NCBI GenBank assembly: GCA_016714605.1
Contig: JADKDL010000005.1
Location: 62,001-126,000 of the forward strand
Length of the DNA: 64,000 nt
Source of the DNA: Bacteroidales bacterium
Lineage (GTDB): Bacteria; Bacteroidota; Bacteroidia; Bacteroidales; UBA1715
Direction of reading: 5' to 3'
Shown here: positions 18,135-30,259 of the stretch, in pieces
Position numbering within the stretch: position 1 is the first letter of the stretch
How the letters are laid out: each line of letters opens with the position of its first letter
Translations under genes and position numbers: made by a program
Notes under the pieces: model-generated
Told to the model about the DNA's origin: nothing
Database searches by the model: none
The model's input: the letters and a program-made list of their open reading frames with translations, nothing else

Positions 18135-21100
18135 ACCTTACCAGCATTACCGGTCCTTTGGTATATTCTTTACCGTCAATGTTCATACCGGTCCAAGAGT
18201 CACCGTTTTTAAATTTAGCGTCAATGACCCAGAAGTAAGTGCCCGCTTTGGCAAGTTTACCTTGATATGAGCCATACCAAGCCTCAGAAGGTTGTCCTTC
18301 GTTGTTGAGTTTGTCGGAGAACCATACTAGGTTACCCCATGCATCGACCACCGATATGGTGTATGTCTCTCGGTTGAAACCAGCCGGTCTGAACTCTCTC
18401 CTCCGGTAGCCGGATTGGTAGGAGCAAAGGCATTTGGCACGAACAGACCTACGCTTATCTCAATAAATATGCTTTGAACTATAGAGTCTACGCAGCCATG
18501 GTCATTGGTTACTTTCAGCTTCACATCCCACGAGATATATTCGTATGTTTGTGTAATGGCAGCATTTCTTTGAGTATACGGCACAATGTACGGCAGGGTA
18601 TCTTCCAAACGGCCAAAATCCCAGCTCATGTTGTAGGTCACCTCAAGCGAATCGGCACCTCCGGTAGCATTGTTGAAGTACACAGGAGCTTGGGTAGAAA
18701 GTTTCTCAAACTTAGCTTTGTATGCAGCACCCGGTAGCGACCATAGGAACTGAGCATCAGGTTTTACTGCAATGGTAACCTCCATAGAGTCAGAGCTCGA
18801 GCAACCATATTTGTTTACCACTTTCACTTTCACCAGCTCTTTGCCTTGGTAGTCCCAGTCAACCAAACGATATGCTTTATTTTGTTCGTTTGATATGGTG
18901 TAGTTGGTATGGTTACCCGAGATAGACCAAACAAAGGTGGTAGAGTCGCCCTCAAGCTCTTGCACATAATATGCGTTCTGAACCGAGTTTTCGCACACCA
19001 TCTTTTTACCCCATACTTTGCCGTTTGGAATAGAACTTACAATAAGACTAGCTGTGGTTGTCTCACTCGGACAAGCCATATCTGCTACCAGATTGGTGTA
19101 TTTTGTATTATTCAATTTGAATATGTATGTACCGCTGTTTTCCAAAAGGATAGGTGTTCAGGTCGAGTGTTCTTCCGGTGCCAAGCGTATTGTCTTGAGC
19201 ATCGAACCAAGTTGTATTCAATGATCCGGCAACAAGCGGTTCAATATTATCATCGCCCAAGCAGATGGCTTTGGTACTCACTTGCGGAGCAAGCGGTTGT
19301 TCAATATACACATATTGCGCAGTGCCATACGGACTCCAACAGCTACCGTTGTTGTATCTTACAAAGAAGGTGGTAGAGGTATCGGTTGCAAGCACCGAAG
19401 CAGTTGGGGTAAACGAAGCCAAGTTGCCAAGTGTTTGGGCAAGGGTAGAATCTTTTTTCCATTCCACGCCACTATTGCTTTGGGTAAGAATAAGCGGTAG
19501 CATAGCATCGTTGCTACACGAAGCTTTCAGCTCAACAACTGGAGCTTCTGGCAATGGCAGAACGCTGTAAGTACCCGTAGCAGGTTCACTCCAACAGCCG
19601 TTTGCTTTGTGCATAGCATAGAAGGTATAGTCGCCAATGGCACTAAACTGGTCGGCAGCCAGGAACTGATTTGCAATTGCAAAATGAGAATCGGCAGGTA
19701 CCGGAGTAGTTGGCTGAGTTTTGTACCAATATATTTGTTGCGGGATGTCAATAGCAACACTTGCACTGATGGTTGGTTGCGCCAATCCTACAGGTAGGTC
19801 TCTGAGTACTAATGGTAACTGCCGGAGCATAGTTTACCGTAATAGAAACCGGAACTGTCGGACTCATACAGTTGTAGAATGAGCTATATTCAGCCACATG
19901 CCAAGTCGTAACGTCGCCGCTTGGCGCTGATAGCGGGGTGTATGTATCGCCAACAGCAACTCTAGATCCATCGTCAGGATTGGTAGTGGTTCTCGTAAAC
20001 CAACGGAACTCGCTAGTGCCTTGCTTAGGTTTAAACCAAGTGCTCAATGGTGCCGGTATGGCAGTGAGGTTGGGATATCGTCATAGTTACAGATAATTTT
20101 CCGAAACCGCCGAAGGTCTTAGTACCGGACAGTTGAACAGTTCTACCCGTACCAAATCGTCGGTACTTTCGCAACCAAGAATAGTTTGGGTCGCAAAGAA
20201 ATCTTTCGCAGGAAGGGTTTCTTTTGTTGGGTCTATAAATGAAGTTGGTAATGTCCAAGTAGTTGTCGTTTTCTCAACAACCCCGGTAAGGGCAGTTCTG
20301 AAGCATTCTGATTGCTGTAAATTTCACATTCACCTGTTCCTGTTACCTCAACTGGAACAGCACTGGTCATACGACTCAGGTCTGCAATTACAGGTGCAGG
20401 GGTATGTTGTATTTCTATATTTTCGGTTTGCGTAGCCTCACAGCCTTTGCTGTCGGTAAGGGTAGCGGTAATGGTCGTGGAACAAGGTCAAACTGAGCAG
20501 CACCAACCACACTGGCAGGAGTAAGCGAACCATTACTACCTGAGAGAATAATACCTCCTATGCTGTTGCCCGATAGACTATAATCCATAGAAGCAACCAC
20601 TGCATTATTAGTAATCACCGGCGAAGCAATCACCTCAGGGTCTGTTTGGCAGATGGTTGTTTTTGTATTAGAAAGTGCAATGGTAAATACCGGAGTCGGG
20701 TTCACCGTAAAGGTAACCGTTGCCTCAGGACCTCTGCACGGCATACCGGCAGCATCATTTTCTCTTGCGACATTTTGAAGGTGTATCTGCCCGGAGCAGC
20801 ATATTTATTGCCAAAGGTACTTAAATCTAAGTCTTTGGTCGTTTCAATCACCAATCCTGTAGAATCTCTCCATTCAAAGTTAAATCCGTCAGCTATGGCA
20901 GTAATAGAAGGTAAGGTACCATTGTTTTCCTCACAGATAGCCACCGGAGTGAGTATCGGAGCAGGCGTCGGACAGTTTACAATAATCCAGATAGACTCAG
21001 CAATCGGACTTACGCAACTGTTTAGCGTCTGAAGTAACATCATAAAGAGTACTTACCTATTTTGCTAATATGTGTAGGATACATGGTCAGAGGAGAAGAG

Positions 21101-24100
21101 TAGAAATTACGGTACCGGTACTATCTTTTATAGAGAGCGAAGCTGTGGGGTAATAATCTATTTCCATTGGCGGTAAAGACGCAATAAGAAGCAATACCCA
21201 CGTAACCGGAGGATTCGGTAATATACCCGTTCCGGTAGGTGCTAAAACATTAGTAACATCAACATCAAGCGTTGTTTGATTGGTACAAGTCGCTTGTCTG
21301 TCAGTACCCGAGCCCCACGCCTGAGACGCATCTAAGGTAAGGGTTGTGGTTTTAACGCCAGTAGCCGACGCAGTGAACTGCGGAGTCCATGTAGTACCAG
21401 AAACACCCGCACCACTAAGTACCGAGCCAGCGGGTTCTATAGAAATATTTACCGAAGCTTGCGTATAGCAAATCATGCCCGGGTCTTGAATTTTCGGATC
21501 AGGTAGTTCATGAATAATCAAGCTCAATTGGTGTAGGCAGATAAAGCAAGTATGGGTAGGGTCGTATTCAGCCACATACCGTATGCGAACCAACCGCAGT
21601 AATACCATGGCTTGTCCGTATCGCCTAAGAAATCTTCATCTCCAAAGTAGCACTGGTAGGAATTTCATCAAAATTTCTCCACCAGCCAAGGTCGTTGCCT
21701 GTTCCGATAGCCCGTAAGAGCAACGTTGGTTTCTCCATACATGCATGATATTTTATAGCTGTAGGTTTAGGTATTGGACAATTGGTTATGGTCAAGATAA
21801 CCTGTACCGGTTCGCTCTGACAACCATTCAAGGTTTGAGTGGCATACATAGGGTAGAGACCATCTTTCATCTTACCCAAATCATCAACATACGTTGTTTT
21901 ATAGCAATCAGCCTGAAGCACAACGGTTGTATTTGTATCGTTAGCGCTATACCATTTTATATCAGTACCCGTAGCACAAATATCAGGAACAAGGGTTTGA
22001 TTTGGAACATCAGTATTAAGCGCTTCATCAGGCACTCCAATAGGCGGATTCGTATGATTTACGGTAATGTTGTGGGTTACAGGCAGCGCTTCGCAACCCG
22101 TTGTAGGGTCGGCATATTCAAAAGTTATGGTATGCGTACCTTGAGTAGCAACAGGGTTGAAGTTTCTGCCCGTTACACCTGTTCCCGAGAATGTTCCGGT
22201 AGTGAGTGCTGTGCCGTTAGCCAGTTGCGCTTTTAGTCCAAAGGTAGGTGTATAGTCGCACACCGCAGTAGGGTTCATGTTTATCAAGGTAACCGGACGC
22301 GGATTAATGGTAATGACGTCGGTAACTGCATCGCCAACGCAACCATTGCCATCGGTATAATTTAATGGTATGTAATGGTATAGTTACGCAGTAGCCAGAA
22401 ACAGGGGTGAATACGCCTGTTGTTGCATTTAGAGCCGGGTAGCAGGTGAAACCGCAGGGTTCCCATGCCGTGCGAAAGGTACCATGGCGTGGAAACTGCA
22501 TCATAGACACAAGCCGCAGCGGAATAATTTAAAGTCAACACCGGAAGCGGATTTACCACCACCGAGCCAGTAACCGGGGTTTCCATTTTACAACTACCAG
22601 TTGCAGCCGAGGTTGTAAAGGTATAGCTTATCCGGGAAAGTCCCGTCTGTAGCAGGGGTAAGGTTGCAGTCTTATCAGAAGCCCAAAAACAGCACCAGTC
22701 CATGCACCTACACCATCGGCAACCGAGGTAGTAGTGGTAATGGTAGCAGGAGCATCGCCCACGCACAGCGGAGCTACGCTACTCAATGTAGCCGTTGGCA
22801 ACGCATGAATGGTAATGGTTTTGGTATCGGTGCCGGTACATTTGTTGGCATCTTCAACGGTTACTGTAATCGTATAATTACCCGGAGCAGCAGTAGCTGG
22901 TATGGTTGGTGAAGCAATTGTGGTTGCACTTCCTAAAAGAGCTGCCGCAGTACCAGTCCATGTATATTTTGCAAATGCCTGAGAAGTTGCAAGGGTTATC
23001 GAGTCTTTTGGCACACAGCAAATGGATTTGCAGTGTATGGTCGGACTCAGATTGGCGTTTATAGTCAGTGTTTCTGAGAAACTGTCTGAGCAACCATTGT
23101 CATCGGTAAAGGTGTAGGTAATGGTGTAAATACCAGCAACGCCATTATGTTTGAAAATAGAACCAGAGCCAGTACCAGTTATCGTACCTGCAGAAGCGGT
23201 AAACACACCCGAGCCATTGGTAGGTTCGCTGCTTATCATCTCATTATACAAATTTATATTATCAGTGGTAGAGCAATAAGATACTGCTTTCATTGTTACT
23301 ACCGGTAGTGGATTTATCTCAACCACTGTATTTGCGGTGGTTGCCAAAGCAGTACAGCCATTGCCATCGGTAATGGTTCCGGTAAGGCGGTAAATACCCG
23401 CAATTGGGGTGTTTATTGTATAAGTAGTTGAAGTATGATTTGATACCGCTTTTGCAGTTCCATCTATGGTATAGGTAAACGAGAAGTTCGGACTACCTAC
23501 CGTAAACTCAATAACCACCGGAGCAACGGTCTCGCCTGCGCAATAGTCATCGCCACCGGTAATGGTGTAAACAGGGGTTGGATTGCCTATAACGGTTATG
23601 TTGCGCAGTGTATACGAACAGCCCGCCTTAGTAAGCGTTAGTCCATAGACACCTGCCAAAGCACCCGAAAGTGAAGCAGTAGTGGCCGTAGGTATAGGTG
23701 TACCGTTTTTCGTCCATGCGTATGAAGCTCCCGCAACCGCATTCACACTCAGGGTTACACCCGCAGTACCGCAATAGGTGGTATCGGTGGTGAGCCAGGT
23801 GGTTACTGGAGAAGGGTTTACAAGCACATCGATAGCATCTGTAGTTGATATACATCCATCTATTTCAGTATAAAGCGAATACGTACCCGAATAGGTAGTA
23901 AGAGCTTTCGTTCTAGTAACAGTAGCAGTAGACGCTGTAAAAGCACCCGGCCCTGACCAATGATAAATAGTACCCGTTGGTGGCGCAGTAATACCCGAAC
24001 TAATAACCAAATCTTCACCCTCGCAGATGGTTACATCGGCTGGGGCAGGGATTGGTGGGGTGGTTTTAGCTACCACCACAACTTGAGCCTTACTCATACA

Positions 24101-26416
24101 TGAAGTACTTGTAGGGAAATCTTTATCTCTAAAAACGACGATATATGTATCTGCATTTGCATATGGTACTGCACGAGTTGTAGAACTCACTTGCGCCCAA
24201 GTGCCTAGCATGTTAGCAGCTGTTTCTGAGCCTTTATACCAAACCGCTTCAAATTGAGTAGCATCTGTTTGTGTATTTGTAGTAAGGGTAACCGACGCTC
24301 CTGGGCACAACGATAAAGCTGTTCCTGTTGGGGTTACGGTTACTGGGTCGGCTTCGGTACATGCCGGACAAACATACGTAGCTTCTATTGGATCTGAAAC
24401 TGAATAGTTTTTACAAGGGTCGTTTATATTTGCATAATTAGGAGCTTGAAAATTTGTGTTACTTGCAAAAGTAGAAGAAGCAGCTGCTATAACCCTAAAA
24501 TAAACTTTATCTCCTTCACTTACTCCTGTAAAAGCAGCATGAGATTGAGGGTCAAGTATTGTAGTATTGTCAAGAGTAATAGGTGTACCAATATTTTTCC
24601 AACTTAAGGGGTCATTAGGTGTTTTTGACCATTGATAAAGATAATAAGGATCTTTATTGTAAAAATTTTTTAACATGTCTGATGCTTTAGAAACCAAATT
24701 AAACTGATCTGAGCAGACATCAATCTCTTTAGATAAAGTAGCTAAGTCGAAAAATACACCAATTGAAGGAGCAGAACATGCCATTATTTTTATATCATCT
24801 AATACTAAATCATTTCCATTCTTGTAATTAGGATTATTGTTAAGTATTTCAAATTTGAGTGATGAACCACTATTTGAGAGAGTTATATCTGTAGCAACTC
24901 TCAACCATATTCCGTGATTTGCTGTTTTTGCACCATCTGCACTAACAATATTGTTTGGTAATGTAATAACATTTGAAGGATTGCCAACTTCCGAAAGTTT
25001 AATAGTTATATTTACTGGTTCATCTTGAGATGTTGTAAAAACAGCTATCCAACATTCAAAGTACAATGTCTTTCCACTACAAAGTTTATCAATAGTTCGT
25101 TCGTAAATAACCTTGCCTACAGTACTTCTCACGTTTACAAAGAGCATAGCACCTTCGGGAGTTTTGGAGTGATCTGAACGAGAGTCAGTTCTACCTAGTA
25201 TATCGTACGCCCATCCTAAATGGTTGGCATCATAAGTAGTAAAGTTTGCGCCCACAAGATATTGACCTGTTGGATCGTCTCCTGGGGGACCAGTTTTTGC
25301 ATATGTATGATCTACAGGAGGGTTATCAAGTGGATATCTGAAACGATCAACAACCTTTTTAGTTTTTTCTACCGGATTTGTGATATCGCTATAGTCGGTG
25401 TAGTATAATGTGTATGGATCTTTTAAATCGAAACGTCCAAAATCATCAAAATAGACTGTTTGTCTAGATGCTGGTTGTCCGTTTATTTCGCAGCACTGAA
25501 TAGCTTTAATAGTAAGTATATTAGATGTAAATGTTTTGCTATTGAAGGTTACAGTTACTCTAAATTGGTACGATTGAATATTTTTAACCTCATACAGTAA
25601 TGCTTTTTCTGTACTTGCTGTAGTCCAAGAGCCTCCGTTATTTGTACTTACTTCCCATTTATAGGTACCATAATAGGTTTGTTTTGTCTGTAATGTAATC
25701 ATCTCACCCGCGCAGACCTCTACTCCCTGAGCACTATAAATTTCTACATTTGGTATACCTAGAATCTCTACTTTTTTAAGAGCAATGCCCTTGCAAGCCG
25801 ATGTTTCCTGAGCTCTCATTTTGAATGTAGCAGTACCCAGAGTTGTAGCAGTACCGGTGAGTGTATAGCTTCCACAAGCGCCCATTTGAACTTTGCTAGC
25901 ATCTGATTCTTTTGCAAAATTTCCGTAAGTAGGGTCGGGGTTGAGTCCACCTTTAAAACCTAAGTCAGAAGCTACACAACCTCCTGTTTTAATTAAACTA
26001 CAGAAATCTACATTTACCGTAACTGCCGAACCGGGAACAAGATTATTCACCGAGTATTCGAAAAAATCGGTAGGAGTAGTAGTTACAGGCGAAAAGGCCA
26101 TTGCATAGTCAGGTGTAGCCCAGTTTGCATATATTGCATTGTCTAGCTTGAAGGGGTTGTCTGTTATTGCATATTGATATTTACTATTGAAAACCCCTGC
26201 TAGTGTACTAGTTGTTAAATTTGCATTCGTAATTAAGTTTCCTGTCTGTAAACCTGTTTGTTTAACTTCTGTCAACCCATAAAATGTCTTAGTTGCATCT
26301 ATGAATGTTGGTTCAAAAGTGGTTCCTGCAATTACAACCTGTGCTCTTGCTTGAAAGTTTATCAGCAAAAAAACTGCGATAAAGCAGAAAAGTGAAAATA
26401 CATGTTTGAGTTTCAT
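18133..26416 (-). pseudogene. Giant secreted Ig/PKD-like adhesin with T9SS type B (gliding-motility) C-terminus, multiply frameshifted
   Basis: One gene of about 8.3 kb, roughly 2,750 codons. Its N-terminal ~1,260 codons (26416 to about 22650) are intact. The start is set at MKLKHVFSLF, which opens a signal peptide ending near ARAQ. The interior has many Ig/PKD-like modules separated by linkers such as NPLPVVT, LPTATL and PTPVYTI. From about 22.7 kb to 18.3 kb the same type of protein continues, but the frame changes at least ten times (near 22.65, 22.5, 22.3, 21.6, 21.07, 20.72, 20.4, 20.04, 19.8, 19.12 and 18.34 kb) with few in-frame stops. The last 73 codons (SVVDAWGNLVW to GPVMLVR), after FVPNAFAPTNPATGG, are a T9SS type B sorting domain. 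It is either a decaying gene or a badly sequenced repeat-rich region. Confidence 0.8.
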
Positions 26417-26844
26417 GTGTCTATTTTTATTTGTTATCATGTGTTTGTTTTTTTGTAGTCTGGTGTTATATATGGTAAATATATGTTATTAAAAATATTT
26501 TATTTATTCTAATTTCTTAATACAATGTATTAAATGACTTATGTTGAAAACCATTTGAACGTATAAAAATACGATTTTTTTTTATTACTAGACAAATTGA
26601 GGTTTAAATTAGTTGCATCAAATGTAATTATTTTTTACGTAAGTATCGGTTTATTCCAACCAAGTATATGATTATAAAACTCTGTATTACAAACAGTAGA
26701 ATACTAACTGAAGGATTTTTGTATTGTTTACATAATGCGATTTATGAGTTGAAATATGTTTCTCTATGAAATAGAACATATTATTTGTGAATATAAAGTT
26801 GAATTTTCACTGAGGAGTTTTATATTTTGATTTACACAGAGACT

Positions 26845-27043
26845 CCCCGTTCGGCTCAGGCTGTGCCTGAGTCGATCATATTTCAATAGGCTATTGCCTA
26901 TAAATTTAAAAATAAAAATTTATGCAGATTTAGCTAGTATATTTGAAATTTTGAAAGGCTTAAATTTTATGGAAAATAATTTTAAAGAAAGGCAAAGCCT
27001 TGTACAATATAAACGACTTAGGCACAGCCTAAGCCGAGCGGGG
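26845..27043. mobile_element. MITE-like element with 30-bp terminal inverted repeats
   Basis: The left arm at 26845-26874 and the right arm at 27014-27043 are inverted copies matching at 27 of 30 positions. Each arm is itself a hairpin (CTCAGGC-TGT-GCCTGAG on the left, CTTAGGC-ACA-GCCTAAG on the right). Two more AGGC/GCCT palindromes lie inside: ATAGGC-TATT-GCCTAT (26886-26901) and AAGGC-AAA-GCCTT (26989-27001). No transposase is encoded and no target-site duplication was seen. Part of the left arm and its flank recurs at 61397-61467. The remaining spacer on either side (26417-26844 and 27044-27146) is AT-rich with no gene. Confidence 0.7.
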
Positions 27044-27146
27044 TTTTCTTTACATCGAATTGCTGCTATTAGATAATTAATTACTATTGCAACAAAAACA
27101 ATAGGTAAATAAATATTCCTACTATTTTAAAATTTCTTAAAATTCA

Positions 27147-27154
27147 TATATTTG
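27147..27154 (+). promoter_or_regulatory. Bacteroidota -7 box upstream of the glycosyltransferase gene
   Basis: TATATTTG matches the TAnnTTTG consensus, 26 bases before the GTG start at 27181. No TTTG is present at the matching -33 distance, so the promoter is only partly supported. Confidence 0.4.
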
Positions 27155-27180
27155 CAAAAAAATTTAAAACAGGTTATAAC

Positions 27181-27918
27181 GTGTCTGATAGTATTGTAAT
27201 AATTCCTACCTACAATGAGAAGGAAAATATTGAAAACATAATAAGAAAAGTGTTTTCATTTATCAAGGTTTTTCACATTTTAATAATTGAAGATGGTTCG
27301 CCCGACGGTACCGCCGATATTGTTAAAAAATTGCAAGTTGAGTTCCCTGATAGACTGCATATTATAGAAAGAAAAGGCAAATTAGGTTTAGGAACTGCAT
27401 ACATAACCGGTTTTAAGTGGTGTGTTGAGAAAAAATATGATTATGTATTTGAAATGGATGCCGATTTCTCTCACAATCCAGAAGATTTAATTAGATTGTA
27501 CAATGCCTGTGCAGTAGAAAAGAACGATGTTGCAATTGGTTCAAGATATGTTTCTGGTGTAAATGTAGTGAATTGGCCTATTGGTAGAGTATTGCTTTCA
27601 TATTATGCATCGGTATATGTGAGAATGATTACGAGAATGAAAATTCACGATTCTACAGCCGGATTTATGTGTTACACACGTAAGGTTTTGGAGACGATAG
27701 ATTTAGATAAAATTAAATTCAAAGGTTATGCGTTTCAAATTGAAATGAAATTTACCAGTTGGAAGTTTGGATTTAAAATAAAAGAGGTGCCTATTATCTT
27801 TACAGACAGACAAGAAGGTACGTCTAAAATGAGTGGAAGTATTGCCAGAGAAGCACTTTGGGGTATTTTGAAATTAAAAATAAGCAGTTGGTTTAAAACA
27901 TACAAAAGAAGTGTCTAG
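27181..27918 (+). CDS. Polyprenol monophosphomannose synthase (GT2, Dpm1-like)
   Basis: 245 residues from a GTG start. The protein is a soluble GT-A glycosyltransferase with no C-terminal membrane anchor. Key features are the N-terminal VIIPTYNEKENI, the nucleotide-binding IIEDGSPDGT, the metal-binding DXD in FEMDADFSHNPED, and DRQEGTSKMSGSIAREA near the end. These match the Dpm1/Ppm1 group, which transfers mannose or another sugar from its GDP- or UDP-donor to polyprenyl phosphate at the inner face of the membrane. The product would feed protein or glycan glycosylation. Its last codons overlap the next gene by 8 bases, so it is translationally coupled to dihydroorotase, an arrangement I recall from other Bacteroidota. 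Confidence 0.9.
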   Translation: MSDSIVIIPTYNEKENIENIIRKVFSFIKVFHILIIEDGSPDGTADIVKKLQVEFPDRLHIIERKGKLGLGTAYITGFKWCVEKKYDYVFEMDADFSHNPEDLIRLYNACAVEKNDVAIGSRYVSGVNVVNWPIGRVLLSYYASVYVRMITRMKIHDSTAGFMCYTRKVLETIDLDKIKFKGYAFQIEMKFTSWKFGFKIKEVPIIFTDRQEGTSKMSGSIAREALWGILKLKISSWFKTYKRSV

Positions 27919-29248
27919 ACTCCTACTCAATGCTACAATTGTGAATGAAGGTAGCAGCTACAAAGGCAGTATATTCATAAATGAGGGGAAGATTGTTCAA
28001 ATTTTTCCCGAAGAGTTTACTGAAATGCCTGAGGTAGATGAAATTGTTGATTGTACCGGAAAATATATCATCCCTGGTGTTATTGACGATCAGGTGCATT
28101 TTAGAGAACCCGGACTTACTCACAAAGCAGATATAAACTCAGAGTCGAGAGCTGCTGTTGCAGGAGGAATTACCAGTTTTATGGAAATGCCTAATACTTC
28201 GCCACAAACTACCACAAATGCATTGTTGGCAGAGAAGTTTGCTATTGCAGCACAACAATCTGTAGCTAATTATTCCTTCTATTTGGGAGCTACCAATACA
28301 AATATTGACGAATTATTGCAATTAGATAAATTCCAAACCTGTGGGGTTAAGGTTTTTATGGGTTCATCAACCGGAAATATGTTGGTAGATGATATAAATA
28401 CCTTGGAACGTATTTTTTCTAGCGTAACGGTGCCAATTGCAGTACATTGCGAAGATGAACAAACAATAAAAGAAAATTTGGAGTTATACAAAAATGAATT
28501 TGGCGATACAATTCCAGTTCATTTGCATCCGAAAATTCGCTCTGCCGAAGCTTGCTATAAGTCATCGGCTTTAGCTGTTTCTTTGGCTAAAAAATATAAT
28601 ACCCGTCTGCATGTGCTTCATGTATCTACAGCTAAGGAACTTGAGCTTTTTGAAAGTTGCAATCTTGATACTAAAAGAATTACTGCCGAGGTGTGTGTGC
28701 ACCATCTTTGGTTCGACGAAAATGACTATGAGAAAAAAGGAGCTTTAATACGATGGAATCCGGCAATAAAATCGGAAACTGATAAACTTGCTCTGAGAAA
28801 AGCTTTGATAAATAACAAGTTAGATGTTATTGCTACCGACCATGCTCCGCATCTACTTTCAGAGAAAAATGAAATTTATACCAAGGCCGCATCTGGTGGT
28901 CCATTGGTGCAACATGCTTTAGTAGCTATGCTCCAATTAGTTAAGCAAGATTTGCTTAGCATAGAGCTAATGGTTGAAAAAATGTGTCATGCACCGGCTC
29001 AATTATTTTCTGTGAGTCAAAGAGGTTATATAAGAGAAGGTTACTGGGCCGATATAGTCGTTCTAGACTTAGACAGCCCTTGGACGGTAGATAAAGATAA
29101 TCTGCTTTACAAATGCAAATGGTCGCCGTTTGAAGGTTATACTTTCGATGCGAAAGTATTGCAAACATACGTAAATGGAGTTTTGAAGTATGATGCCGAC
29201 ACGATTATTGATAATACTCCCGGTATGCAATTGTGTTTCGACAGATAA
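27911..29248 (+). CDS. pyrC: Dihydroorotase, with His-to-Gln change in the first metal motif
   Basis: 445 residues starting at GTG 27911, overlapping the upstream gene by 8 bases. It catalyses ring closure of N-carbamoyl-aspartate to dihydroorotate in pyrimidine synthesis. Visible family motifs are PGVIDDQVHFREPGLTHK (59-70 region), GITSFMEMPNT, KVFMGSSTGNM, AVHCEDE, LHVLHVST and ATDHAPH. The length fits class I dihydroorotases. The first metal motif is normally D-x-H-x-H, but here it is D-D-Gln61-V-His63, so one expected ligand is missing, while the other His and Asp ligands are present. I recall Gln at this site in other Bacteroidota dihydroorotases, so it may be a subfamily trait rather than loss of function. 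Confidence 0.9.
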   Translation: MSRLLLNATIVNEGSSYKGSIFINEGKIVQIFPEEFTEMPEVDEIVDCTGKYIIPGVIDDQVHFREPGLTHKADINSESRAAVAGGITSFMEMPNTSPQTTTNALLAEKFAIAAQQSVANYSFYLGATNTNIDELLQLDKFQTCGVKVFMGSSTGNMLVDDINTLERIFSSVTVPIAVHCEDEQTIKENLELYKNEFGDTIPVHLHPKIRSAEACYKSSALAVSLAKKYNTRLHVLHVSTAKELELFESCNLDTKRITAEVCVHHLWFDENDYEKKGALIRWNPAIKSETDKLALRKALINNKLDVIATDHAPHLLSEKNEIYTKAASGGPLVQHALVAMLQLVKQDLLSIELMVEKMCHAPAQLFSVSQRGYIREGYWADIVVLDLDSPWTVDKDNLLYKCKWSPFEGYTFDAKVLQTYVNGVLKYDADTIIDNTPGMQLCFDR

Positions 29249-29274
29249 GATAATATACTTTAATTCAAATCTTT

Positions 29275-30228
29275 ATGAATAAAAATTTCACCATTCTCAT
29301 TGTCGATGATGTTGACAAAATCCTTTTGGATAAATTGAATAATGCAGGTTTTAGTATTATTTATAAGCCAGGATTGGAATTAGATGGTGTTTTACAATAT
29401 ATTGCTACTGTTCAGGGTATTATATTGAGAAGTAAAGTAGTTGCCGATAAAAAACTTATAGATTTGGGTATAAATCTAAAATTTATAGCTAGAGTGGGTG
29501 CCGGAATGGAAATTATTGATATTCCTTATGCAGAATCGAAAGGAATACAATGTATTAACTCTCCGGAAGGTAATAAAGATGCTGTAGGTGAACAAGCTGT
29601 TGGAATGTTGCTTTCATTGCTCAATAATTTGAATAAAGCAGATTCTGAGGTTCGCCAAAAAATATGGGAGCGAGAAGGCAATAGAGGAATTGAACTACTT
29701 GGCAAAACAGTAGGAATTATTGGCTATGGCAATATGGGTTCTGCATTTGCACGCAGACTATCTGGTTTTGGTGTAAAAACTATTGCGTATGATAAATACA
29801 AAACAAACTTTTCTGATGCTTATGCACAAGAAGTATCATTGCAAACACTTCAAGCAGAGGCTGATGTGATTAGTTTGCATGTGCCGCAAACAGAAGAAAC
29901 TATCTATATGATAGATAAAGAATTTATTGCTGCTTGCAGTAAACCTTTTATCTTGATAAATACAGCACGTGGCAAGGTAATAAATACACAAGATGTAGTT
30001 GATGCCATGAAACAAAATAAAATAGTTGGCGCTGCTCTTGATGTTCTTGAATATGAGAGTTTTAATTTTCAAGATTTCATGAAAGAAGATATGCCCGAAG
30101 CGTTCACCTATTTAGTTCAGTCAAACAGAACCATACTTACACCCCATATAGCAGGTTGGACTGTAGAATCGAAAACCAAGTTGGCTTCGGTTTTAGCGGA
30201 TAAGATTATTTCGAGGTTCTCTGAGTAA
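29275..30228 (+). CDS. D-2-hydroxyacid dehydrogenase (3-phosphoglycerate dehydrogenase-like)
   Basis: 317 residues. It has the two-domain fold of NAD-dependent D-2-hydroxyacid dehydrogenases: a substrate domain at about 1-100 and 285-317, and a nucleotide domain in between. The NAD-binding loop is GIIGYGNMGSAFARRL (about 146-161). The catalytic Arg lies in NTARGKVINT, the acidic partner in ALDVLEYES and the catalytic His in LTPHIAGWT. The N-terminal VGAGMEIIDIPYAESKGI is like SerA-type enzymes, but there is no C-terminal ACT domain. Phosphoglycerate oxidation for serine synthesis is the best guess. Other D-hydroxyacid substrates are possible. It is 26 bases after dihydroorotase and probably shares its transcript. 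Confidence 0.85.
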   Translation: MNKNFTILIVDDVDKILLDKLNNAGFSIIYKPGLELDGVLQYIATVQGIILRSKVVADKKLIDLGINLKFIARVGAGMEIIDIPYAESKGIQCINSPEGNKDAVGEQAVGMLLSLLNNLNKADSEVRQKIWEREGNRGIELLGKTVGIIGYGNMGSAFARRLSGFGVKTIAYDKYKTNFSDAYAQEVSLQTLQAEADVISLHVPQTEETIYMIDKEFIAACSKPFILINTARGKVINTQDVVDAMKQNKIVGAALDVLEYESFNFQDFMKEDMPEAFTYLVQSNRTILTPHIAGWTVESKTKLASVLADKIISRFSE

Positions 30229-30259
30229 TAAGCATGATATGTTTTTTAAACTATCTGAA

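Noticed and set aside
26894..27076. 60-residue reading frame upstream of the glycosyltransferase
   Set aside because: It runs across the MITE-like palindromes and ends in the right inverted arm. Its sequence looks like translated repeat.
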